Source: JAETTH01 sp964455975
Lineage (GTDB): Bacteria > Bacillota > Clostridia > TANB77 > CAG-508
Reading direction: 5' to 3'
Length of the DNA stretch: 20,939 bases
NCBI GenBank assembly: GCA_964455975.1
Contig: CAYVYP010000025.1
Span: 1 to 20,939, forward strand
Shown here one piece after another: positions 8,537-15,496 of the stretch. Each line of letters begins with the position of its first letter. The first letter of the stretch is position 1. A program made the position numbers and the translations under genes. Below the pieces are notes generated by a model. That model was not told where the DNA came from. It saw nothing but the letters and a program-made list of their open reading frames with translations, and searched no databases.

Positions 8537-9511
8537 ATGAAAAAAATGTTAAGTAAAAACAAAGGTATAACTCTTGTGGCTCTAGTCATAACAATAATTG
8601 TCTTATTGATATTAGCAGGAGTAAGTATGAGTATGGTATTAGACCCAAGTAACGGGCTAATAGCAAAAGCAAAACAAGCAAAAATTGAAACAGATAAAGC
8701 ACAAGAAAATGAAGTAAATGGAATAAATAGTTTAGCAAGTGAAATAGATAAATATACAGGAAGTGGAACAGGAGAAACAGAAATTCCAAAAGAAACAGAT
8801 AAAAGCAAATCTTATGTAGGATATTATGCAGATATTGATAAAAATGGAACTGTAGATGGAATAATATATGCAGATTTAATAACAGGAGCAGTAGGAGATG
8901 GACAGTGGACTGATAGTTATGGGAATTATACAATACCAACGATTACTACTACTGAAGCAAAAAATTATTATGTAAGTCAAGAATCATATGAAGGAAAATT
9001 TGGAACAAAACCAGTGTTATCACCAATTTCAGGAACAACAGGAACAGATAGATTTTATGTAATGGCATTAGAAGACTTTAATAAAGGAACATATTATAAT
9101 TGGTATTATAGTGCTTTGGGAAACATGAGTGATTATGCAACATATACATCACAAGATTTTGGAACAGGAAAAGCAAATACAAATGTAATGATAACAAAAT
9201 GGAAAAATGCAGGATATGGAACAACAGATGCAGGAGGAACATATAAAGATGTATGGGGACAAATACAAACAGAAGTAGCAAAAGGATGGTATATTCCATC
9301 AAAAGCAGAGTGGGCAGCATTTGGAGGAGAGATAGCAGAGAAATTAGGTATAACTACAAGTAATTATGCAAACTTTGGGCTTAGTGGCTGGTACTGGTCT
9401 TCTTCGCAGGGCAATACTGACCGCGCGTGGCTTGCGTACTTCCGCACTGGCTCTATGGGCACCAACCGTGTGAGTGGCAACGGTTATGTTCGCTTGGCTG
9501 TGACTTTCTAA
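8537..9511 (+). CDS. DGR target: prepilin-like protein with a C-terminal variable lectin-like domain
   Basis: 324 aa. Residues 1-10 end in KNKG, followed by a hydrophobic helix from I11 (ITLVALVITIIVLLILAGV), a class III signal without the usual Glu5, so the protein is probably exported and anchored or assembled in a pilus-like structure. A short coiled region and a Thr/Glu linker lead to a C-terminal domain of DUF1566/formylglycine-generating-enzyme (C-type lectin fold) character: GWYIPSKAEWAAFG, then GWYWSSSQ, and the end YVRLAVTF. Residues 280-324 are the variable repeat. Thirteen of the sixteen template AAY codons encode another residue here. The start is set by AAGGAGG (8518-8524), with the same spacing as in the paralogue at 977. 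Likely role is adaptable ligand binding at the cell surface. Confidence 0.92.
   Translation: MKKMLSKNKGITLVALVITIIVLLILAGVSMSMVLDPSNGLIAKAKQAKIETDKAQENEVNGINSLASEIDKYTGSGTGETEIPKETDKSKSYVGYYADIDKNGTVDGIIYADLITGAVGDGQWTDSYGNYTIPTITTTEAKNYYVSQESYEGKFGTKPVLSPISGTTGTDRFYVMALEDFNKGTYYNWYYSALGNMSDYATYTSQDFGTGKANTNVMITKWKNAGYGTTDAGGTYKDVWGQIQTEVAKGWYIPSKAEWAAFGGEIAEKLGITTSNYANFGLSGWYWSSSQGNTDRAWLAYFRTGSMGTNRVSGNGYVRLAVTF
9374..9508 (+). repeat. DGR variable repeat (VR)
   Basis: 135 bp at the 3' end of the target gene, aligned without gaps to the template at 10255-10389. There are 24 differences at positions where the template has A, replaced by G, C or T. One further difference (C here, G in the template, at 9504) lies in the 3' invariant stretch starting at TATGTTCGCTTGGCTGTG, the presumed initiation-of-mutagenic-homing region. 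Confidence 0.95.
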
Positions 9512-9537
9512 TTTTGTTAAAAATTGGAAATACAATA

Positions 9538-9559
9538 AAGCGTTATGTGAATAACGCTT
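9538..9559 (+). other. Perfect hairpin/cruciform just after the VR
   Basis: AAGCGTTAT, loop GTGA, ATAACGCTT: a perfect 9-bp inverted repeat with a 4-base loop, 29 bases beyond the VR. In studied DGRs a short hairpin with a tetraloop just downstream of the VR stimulates retrohoming, so this is a good candidate for that element. A T run typical of a terminator is missing. Confidence 0.75.
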
Positions 9560-9562
9560 GAC

Positions 9563-9601
9563 ATTCAAAATAAAGCTTCGTTAGAAGCTTCCATTTTGAA
9601 T
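9563..9601 (+). other. Second hairpin after the VR
   Basis: Outer 9-bp stem ATTCAAAAT / ATTTTGAAT and inner 7-bp stem AAGCTTC / GAAGCTT around loop GTTA. It sits three bases after the first hairpin. It may weaken readthrough from the target gene or be part of the homing target; no clear T run follows. Confidence 0.6.
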
Positions 9602-9664
9602 AAGTATACACACTTTGAATTTTATCTTCACTAGAAAAATATGAATTTATGATGGAAAAGAAAT

Positions 9665-10129
9665 ATGGAAGAACAAAATAATAAACAAAGAAAAAATCAT
9701 TGGACTAAATCAAAAGTTGATGATGCAACAAAAAGAATAAATAACGAAATATATAAAAGAAATAGACAAGCTCCAATACAATTAAAACTGGATGATTTGG
9801 CAATATTTATAAATGATAAAATAACGAGAAGAGGAATTGCAAAAGGAATGATTTTTGTTCAAGAAGATTTTAATAAAAATATTCTTAGAGCAGAAAAGAA
9901 AACAATAGAAATTCTTATGAGTTCAGATTTGGAATTTCAATATAGAAGTTTAATGATAATTAAACAAATACTAAAAGTTGAAATGTGGACTGATATTAGA
10001 TTTTTAATGATAAATAAGGCTATAACCCCAGGAGAAATAACTGAATTAATTAGAAGGCAAGCTGAGATTGATAAAGATATAGAAAGATGGGGAGAAAGCA
10101 TACAAAGAGCTATATCCGCTATAGGGTAA
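9665..10129 (+). CDS. avd: Avd-like DGR accessory protein (154 aa)
   Basis: Lies between the target gene and the template repeat, the usual place for the accessory variability determinant. Avd is a basic, all-helical protein that forms a pentamer of four-helix bundles, binds the reverse transcriptase and template RNA, and is needed for mutagenic cDNA synthesis. This product is basic and predicted all-helical. Its end, AITPGEITELIRRQAEIDKD then IERW, has the same pattern as the C-terminal helix of phage Avd (MTP.......L..EVGRILGSW). It is longer than the 128-aa phage protein because of an Arg/Lys/Gln-rich N-terminal stretch of about 35 residues. Overall similarity is weak, so the family assignment rests partly on position. 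Weak ribosome site (GGAAAAG). Confidence 0.65.
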   Translation: MEEQNNKQRKNHWTKSKVDDATKRINNEIYKRNRQAPIQLKLDDLAIFINDKITRRGIAKGMIFVQEDFNKNILRAEKKTIEILMSSDLEFQYRSLMIIKQILKVEMWTDIRFLMINKAITPGEITELIRRQAEIDKDIERWGESIQRAISAIG

Positions 10130-10181
10130 GATTAGCAAACTTTTATTTATTAAATGAAAGATATTTAATATAATGAAAGTG

Positions 10182-10223
10182 ATTGCTCCACCAAATATTT
10201 GGTATTTTCAAAAGTTGAGCAAT
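10182..10223 (+). other. Hairpin upstream of the template repeat
   Basis: Stem ATTGCTC / GAGCAAT (10182-10188 with 10217-10223) encloses the perfect 14-bp palindrome at 10190-10203. It ends 31 bases before the template and could be part of the template RNA recognised by the reverse transcriptase and Avd. A TATAAT at 10169-10174 upstream, with no convincing -35, might start this RNA. Confidence 0.45.
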
Positions 10224-10254
10224 ACAAAATTGAGTAAGTCGTAGTTACTGTTGG

Positions 10255-10389
10255 TTTGGGCTTAGTGACTGGTACTGGTCTTCTTCACAGAACAATACTA
10301 ACAACGCGTGGAATGCGAACTTCAACAATGGCTATATGAACAACAACAATGTGAATAACAACAATTATGTTCGCTTGGCTGTGAGTTTC
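10255..10389 (+). repeat. DGR template repeat (TR)
   Basis: 135 bp, donor for the variable repeat at 9374-9508. In the register of the target it holds 16 AAC/AAT codons, which on A-randomisation give 15 amino acids and no stop. Its transcript is copied by the reverse transcriptase with adenine-specific errors, and the cDNA replaces the VR. The 3' part matches the VR except for G in place of C at 10385, which marks it as the protected donor end. Confidence 0.95.
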
Positions 10390-10404
10390 ATTATAATAAA
10401 TAGG

Positions 10405-10433
10405 AAATACCTTTCATTTAGAAGGGTATTTTT
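10405..10433 (+). terminator. Hairpin with T run between TR and reverse transcriptase
   Basis: Stem AAATACCTTT / AAGGGTATTT (one wobble), 7-base loop, then TT. Weak terminator or 3' end structure of the template RNA, leaving the reverse transcriptase to partial readthrough. Confidence 0.5.
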
Positions 10434-10446
10434 ATATGAGGTGCAA

Positions 10447-11571
10447 ATGGAAAATTTAAATTTTGAAAAATTGTATGAAGCATATAATTTGTGCTTGAAA
10501 AATAAAAAAAGAAAAATGGGAACATATAATTTCGCAAATTTTGATTTGTGTAAAAATCTAATTGAATTGTTAGAAGAATTAAATAATCACACATATACAC
10601 CACAACCATCAAATTGTTATGTTATAACAGATCCTGCACTTAGAGAAATTTATGCAGCACAATTTAGGGATAGAATAGTTCAACATTTTTATATGAAAGA
10701 AATAGAAGATATTTTAGAAGAAAAATTTGTTGAGGGATGTTCGTCTTGTATAAAAGGAAGAGGAACAGATTATGCATTAAAATTACTTAGAAAATATTTA
10801 GTAGAAATATCAAAAAAAGGTAAGAAAGATTGCTTTTTTCTAAAAATAGATTTATCTGGATATTTTATGTCTATAGATAGAAAACAAATTAGTGATAAGT
10901 TTGAAAAAATAATAAAAGAAGATTATAAAGGAAAGCATAAAGAATTATTATTATATTTAACACCAGTTATTTTTAAAAATAACCCAGCAAAAAATTGTAA
11001 ATATAAATGTAATGAAAAAGTAAGAATAAAAGTGCCAGAAAGAAGAAAAATGGATGCTAAGTCTAATTATGGGATGGCAATAGGAAATTTAACAGCACAG
11101 GCTGCAAGTAATCTTAATTTGAATGATTTTGATAATTATGTAATTAATACTCTTAAACTAGACAAGTATATAAGATATGTTGATGACTTAGTAATCATAT
11201 TAGATAATAAAAAGCAACTAATAGAAGCTTTACCAATTATATGTGATATGCTAGAAAAAACCCATCAATCGATAAGTAAAAAGAAAACAAAAATAGACAC
11301 AGCATATCACGGAGTACCATTTTTAGGAAAAATCTCATATCCTTATGGATATCAAAAATCAAGTAAACAAGTTATTATAAGAACGTATAGTAAGGCTAAA
11401 AATATTGAATATGTTAGTAAAGAAAATTTATTAGCAAAAACAAATGCACAAATAGGAAGTTTAAAAAATTATAATTGCAAAAAACTTATAGTGAATTACG
11501 CTAAATTACTGCCAAATGAAGCGAAAAAGATTATTGAGTTTAATAATGATAAATGTAATTTTGAAATTTAA
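10447..11571 (+). CDS. DGR reverse transcriptase (374 aa)
   Basis: Copies the template RNA into mutagenised cDNA. The catalytic aspartates are D135 in LKIDLSGYF and D246/D247 in YVDDL (residues 244-248). The motif IGNLTAQ (212-218) corresponds to the GNLxSQ motif that marks DGR and related group II-like reverse transcriptases. There is no maturase, endonuclease or RNase H domain, and the length is typical of DGR enzymes. The start is the ATG at 10447 after GAGGTG (10438-10443); an upstream ATG at 10336 in the same frame lies inside the template repeat and would add only template-encoded Asn-rich sequence. No in-frame CGG codons occur, so its expression does not need the recoding seen elsewhere. 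Confidence 0.95.
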   Translation: MENLNFEKLYEAYNLCLKNKKRKMGTYNFANFDLCKNLIELLEELNNHTYTPQPSNCYVITDPALREIYAAQFRDRIVQHFYMKEIEDILEEKFVEGCSSCIKGRGTDYALKLLRKYLVEISKKGKKDCFFLKIDLSGYFMSIDRKQISDKFEKIIKEDYKGKHKELLLYLTPVIFKNNPAKNCKYKCNEKVRIKVPERRKMDAKSNYGMAIGNLTAQAASNLNLNDFDNYVINTLKLDKYIRYVDDLVIILDNKKQLIEALPIICDMLEKTHQSISKKKTKIDTAYHGVPFLGKISYPYGYQKSSKQVIIRTYSKAKNIEYVSKENLLAKTNAQIGSLKNYNCKKLIVNYAKLLPNEAKKIIEFNNDKCNFEI

Positions 11572-11626
11572 AAGCAATAAATATTAACTATAAAATTTTC
11601 ATTTTATAAAAACTTTCGAATAATTA

Positions 11627-11655
11627 TTGACAAATGAACATAAAATATGTAGAAT
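11627..11655 (+). promoter_or_regulatory. Promoter of the T-box aspS-gatCAB operon
   Basis: Consensus TTGACA (11627-11632), 17-base spacer, TAGAAT (11650-11655). Confidence 0.8.
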
Positions 11656-11661
11656 AGTAAT

Positions 11662-11897
11662 TATTAAAAGTGAATATATATTGCAATGAAAATGGAAAGT
11701 AATTATGAATCGCTAGCAGAAAGAAACTGTCATCGGCTGAAAGCAGTTTTTAGTAGAAATAATGTACGCAACACATTGGAGCAATTTTGATATAAGTGGG
11801 AAAATATTAAAAATATTTTTCAAGTTAGGGTGGTACCGCGGAATTTAATCTTTCGTCCCTGCTTTTGTAAGCAGATAGACGGAGGATTTTTTGTTTA
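11662..11897 (+). promoter_or_regulatory. T-box riboswitch controlling aspS-gatCAB
   Basis: Contains the invariant T-box AGGGTGGTACCGCG (11827-11840), which pairs with the uncharged tRNA acceptor end. A stem I apical region has an AAACTG/CAGTTT stem with a GGCTGAAA-type loop (11724-11750), and a terminator has stem halves around 11854-11881 followed by T6. Uncharged tRNA would stabilise the antiterminator and turn on the operon. The specifier codon is not certain; AAT at 11761-11763 in the 3' side of stem I is a candidate and would mean asparagine sensing, which fits aspS with gatCAB. It fills most of the 366-base gap after the reverse transcriptase gene. Confidence 0.9.
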
Positions 11898-11937
11898 TAA
11901 GTAAATAAAATTCACTTAATTTTTAGGAGGGTATAAA

Positions 11938-13693
11938 ATGTACAGAACACACACATGTAATGAAATTAGACAAGAGGATATTGGAAAAAAAGTAACAATT
12001 GCAGGATGGATAGAAACTATAAGAGATTTAGGAGGAATAGTGTTTCTTGATGTAAGAGATATGTATGGAATAACACAGGTAGTTATTCCTGGAGAAAAAG
12101 AAAAAACAGATTTTGCAGCAAGAATTCCTATAGAATCAACAATAAGTGTTACTGGAAAAGTTAGGTTAAGAAGTCAAGATACTATAAATACTAAATTAGA
12201 AACAGGAACAGTAGAAATTTTTTCAGATGATATTAAAATATTAGGAAAAAGAACAAAAAATCTTCCATTTGAAATAAATACAAATAATGATGTAAGAGAA
12301 GATTTAAGATTAAAATATAGATATTTAGATTTACGAAATAAAAGATTAACTGATAATTTAATATTAAGAGCACATGTGATACAATTTTTAAGAGAGCAAA
12401 TGATTGAAAAAGGATTTTTAGAAGTTCAAACTCCAATTCTTACATCATCATCACCAGAAGGAGCAAGAGATTATTTGGTACCAAGTAGATTGCATCCAGG
12501 TAAGTTTTATGCACTTCCACAAGCACCACAACAATTTAAACAATTATTAATGATATCAGGAATAGATAAATATTTTCAAATAGCACCATGTTTCAGAGAT
12601 GAAGATGCAAGAGCAGATAGAGCTCCTCGGAGAATTTTATCAATTAGATATGGAAATGAGTTTTGCTGACCAAGAAGATGTATTTAGCCAAATGGAACCA
12701 GTAATTTATAATACATTTACAAAATTTTCAGATAAAAAAGTTACTAAATATCCATTTCCAAGAATTCCATATAAAGAAGCAATGTTAAAATATGGTTCTG
12801 ACAAACCAGATTTAAGAAATCCACTTATTATTGAAGATGTAACAGATATATTTAAAAGGGTTGAATTAAATGCATTTAAAGGATTAATAGTAAGAACTAT
12901 TACAGTAAAAAATGTAAAAGATACTGCAAGAAGCTTTTTTGAAGGTATGACAGATTTTGCAATAAAAGAATGTGGAGCAAAAGGTTTAGCTTGGCTTAGA
13001 GTAATGGAGGATGGAAGCTTACAAGGTCCTATTGCAAAATTTATATTAGAAGAAGAAAAAGAAGAAATGCTTAAAAAAATAAATGCAACTACTGGAGATG
13101 CAATATTCTTTATAGCAGAAATACCAGGAATTGTAGAAAAATTAGCAGGAAAAATAAGAGAAGAATTAGGAAAAAGATTAGAATTAATAAATGATAATGA
13201 ATTTAATTTCTGTTGGATAGTAGATTTTCCAATGTATGAATTAGATGATGATAAAAAAGTAGCATTTAATCATAATCCATTTTCAATGCCACAAGGAGGA
13301 TTAGAAGCATTAGAAACAAAAAATCCTCTAGAAATACTTGCATACCAATATGATATAGTTTGTAATGGTATTGAATTATCATCAGGAGCTGTTAGAAATC
13401 ATGATCCAGAAATAATGGTAAAGGCATTTGAAATAGCAGGTTATGATAGAAGACATATAGAAGAAAAATTCCCAGCCATGTTTAACGCGTTTCATTATGG
13501 TGCTCCACCACATGCAGGAATAGCACCAGGAGTAGACAGAATGATAATGTTATTAACAGGAGAACCATCTTTAAGAGATGTAATAGCTTTTCCATTAAAT
13601 AGTAAAGCAGAAGATTTATTAATGGGAGCTCCAGGATATGTATCTAAACAACAATTACGTGATATACACATTAAAACAGATATCAAAGAATAA
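11938..13693 (+). CDS. aspS: Aspartyl-tRNA synthetase, one +1 recoding site
   Basis: Charges tRNA-Asp, and probably tRNA-Asn when the enzyme is non-discriminating, as the GatCAB genes downstream suggest. Read with one +1 shift at 12628 it is 584 aa, the usual length of bacterial AspRS. Order: N-terminal OB-fold anticodon domain (GWIETIRDLGGIVFLDVRD), class II catalytic core with QAPQQFKQLLM, motif 2 CFRDEDARADR, the bacterial GAD insertion domain, and motif 3 GVDRMIMLLTG near the end. The shift falls directly after motif 2, giving ADRAPGEFYQLDMEMSF; without it translation stops 12 codons later. Start from AGGAGGG (11925-11931). Arginine codons CGA (12334) and CGT appear at conserved positions, so these are normally decoded. 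First gene of the T-box operon. Confidence 0.95.
12628..12631 (+). other. +1 recoding site 5 (CCT CGGA) in aspS
   Basis: In-frame CGG after Pro230. Skipping the C gives Gly231 and restores the frame through 354 codons; literal reading stops at TGA 12667-12669 within the catalytic core. Confidence 0.85.
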
Positions 13694-13729
13694 CTAAATA
13701 ATTAAGTAATTTAAAGGAGATGATTTAAA

Positions 13730-14023
13730 ATGCAAATTAGTAAAGAAGAAATAATTCATATTGCAAAATTAGCTAGCTTAAACTTAACAGATAGTGAAAT
13801 AGAAAAATATACAGAAGATATGAAGGGAATATTAGATTTTGCAAATACAGTAAATGCTGTAAATACAGATAATTTAAATGAAACAATAGGAATTGGGAAT
13901 AGATGTAATGTATTTAGAAAAGATGAAATAAAGGAATTTAAAGATAATGATTTACTTTTAGAAAATGCACCATCTAAAGATCAAAATATGTTTAAAATAC
14001 CAAAAGTAGTAGATAGAAGTTAA
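13730..14023 (+). CDS. gatC: Asp/Glu-tRNA amidotransferase subunit C
   Basis: 97 aa, the usual length. GatC is a small belt-like subunit that wraps GatA and stabilises the GatCAB complex, which amidates misacylated Asp-tRNA-Asn and/or Glu-tRNA-Gln. The family features are visible: an N-terminal helix EEIIHIAKLASLNLTDSEIE, then the MKGILDFANTVNAV helix, and a C-terminal LRKD-like segment (FRKDEIKE) ending in FKIPKVVD. Ribosome site AAAGGAGATG upstream. It lies 36 bases after aspS and 12 before gatA. Confidence 0.95.
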   Translation: MQISKEEIIHIAKLASLNLTDSEIEKYTEDMKGILDFANTVNAVNTDNLNETIGIGNRCNVFRKDEIKEFKDNDLLLENAPSKDQNMFKIPKVVDRS

Positions 14024-14035
14024 AGGAGGTTTAAT

Positions 14036-15496
14036 ATGGAATTATTTGAACTTACAGTACATGAATTACAAGAAAAATTAAGTAAAAAAGAGATCACATC
14101 ATATGATATTACAAAATCATATGTAGATAGAATAAATGAAAAAGAAAAAGCAGTAGGAGCTTTTACAAATACGTATTTAGATGAAGCATTAACAAAATCT
14201 GAAATGATGGAAAACCAAACAGAATCTTTAGCAGGTATTCCTATAGGAATAAAAGATAATATTTGTACAAAAGGCAAGAAAACTACTTGTTCTTCTAAAA
14301 TGCTAGAAAATTTTGTATCACCATATGATGCAACAGTAATGGAAAAAATAAATGAAGAAAATATGATAGTTCTTGGAAAATTAAATATGGATGAATTTGC
14401 AATGGGAGCTTCTACAGAATATTCTGCAATGAAAAAAACACATAATCCATGGGATTTAAGTAAAGTTCCAGGTGGATCTTCAGGAGGTTCAGCTGCAGCT
14501 GTAGCTAGTAATATGGTACCATGGGCATTAGGTTCAGATACAGGTGGTTCAATTCGTCAACCAGCTTCTTTTTGTGGAGTAGTAGGATTAAAGCCAACTT
14601 ATGGATTAGTATCAAGATATGGATTAGTAGCTTTTGCATCATCTTTAGATCAAATAGGACCAATAACAAAGGATGTACAAGATAATGCAATGCTTTTAAA
14701 TGTAATTACTGGACATGATGAAAAAGATACTACATCAGCTGTTTACGATAAAAAAGATTATACAAAATGTTTAGAAAATAATGTCAAAGGACTAAAAATA
14801 GGTGTACCAAAGGAATATTTCGGAGAAGGAATAAATATTGAAGTAAAAGAAGCTTTAGAAAAAGCAATTGAAAAATATAAAGAATTAGGAGCAATAGTAG
14901 AAGAGTGTTCTATAGATGTTGCTAAGTATGCTTTAGCAACTTATTATATAATTGCTTGTGCAGAAGCTAGTTCAAACTTAGGAAGATTTGATGGTATTAG
15001 ATATGGTTACAGAACAGAGAATTTTAATAATTTAAAAGAATTGTATAAAAAATCAAGAAGTGAAGGGTTTGGACCTGAAGTAAAAAGAAGAATAATACTT
15101 GGAACATATGTACTTTCTTCTGGATATTATGATGCATATTATAAAAAGGCACAAAAAGTAAGAACATTAGTAAAAAAACAATTTGATGAGGCTTTTAAAA
15201 AATATGATATATTATTAGCACCAACAGCTCCAAATACAGCATTTGAAATAGGTACAAAATCAAATAATCCATTAGAAATGTATTTGGCAGATATTTGTAC
15301 AGTATCTGTAAATATAGCAGGACTTCCAGCAATATCAATACCTTGTGGAGTAGATAAACAAGAAATGCCAATTGGAATGCAATTAATAGCAAACAGTTTT
15401 AATGAAGAAACAATTTATAGGGCTGCATATACGTATGAAAAAAATACAAATTTTAGAAAAAATTATAAACCAGAATATAAAGGAGGAGACCAGTAA
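14036..15496 (+). CDS. gatA: Asp/Glu-tRNA amidotransferase subunit A
   Basis: 486 aa, full length. GatA hydrolyses glutamine and passes ammonia to GatB. The amidase-signature triad is present: K73 in GIPIGIKDN, cis-Ser S148 in VPGGSSGGSAAAVA, and nucleophile S172 in DTGGSIRQPASFCG. It overlaps gatB by one base (TAATG), so the two are translationally coupled. Ribosome site AAAGGAGG. No in-frame CGG. The codon for R174 is CGT, read normally as arginine. Confidence 0.98.
   Translation: MELFELTVHELQEKLSKKEITSYDITKSYVDRINEKEKAVGAFTNTYLDEALTKSEMMENQTESLAGIPIGIKDNICTKGKKTTCSSKMLENFVSPYDATVMEKINEENMIVLGKLNMDEFAMGASTEYSAMKKTHNPWDLSKVPGGSSGGSAAAVASNMVPWALGSDTGGSIRQPASFCGVVGLKPTYGLVSRYGLVAFASSLDQIGPITKDVQDNAMLLNVITGHDEKDTTSAVYDKKDYTKCLENNVKGLKIGVPKEYFGEGINIEVKEALEKAIEKYKELGAIVEECSIDVAKYALATYYIIACAEASSNLGRFDGIRYGYRTENFNNLKELYKKSRSEGFGPEVKRRIILGTYVLSSGYYDAYYKKAQKVRTLVKKQFDEAFKKYDILLAPTAPNTAFEIGTKSNNPLEMYLADICTVSVNIAGLPAISIPCGVDKQEMPIGMQLIANSFNEETIYRAAYTYEKNTNFRKNYKPEYKGGDQ

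Noticed and set aside
8120..9320. Leu/Phe-rich minus-strand ORFs opposite the DGR leader and target
   Set aside because: Antisense shadows of A-rich coding DNA, without ribosome sites or family features.
9344..9568. Minus-strand ORF across the variable repeat
   Set aside because: It arises from the GC-rich VR on the opposite strand, has no ribosome site and is not conserved in type.
10336..10446. N-terminal extension of the reverse transcriptase from the ATG at 10336
   Set aside because: This part is the 3' template repeat read through; a proper ribosome site precedes the ATG at 10447.
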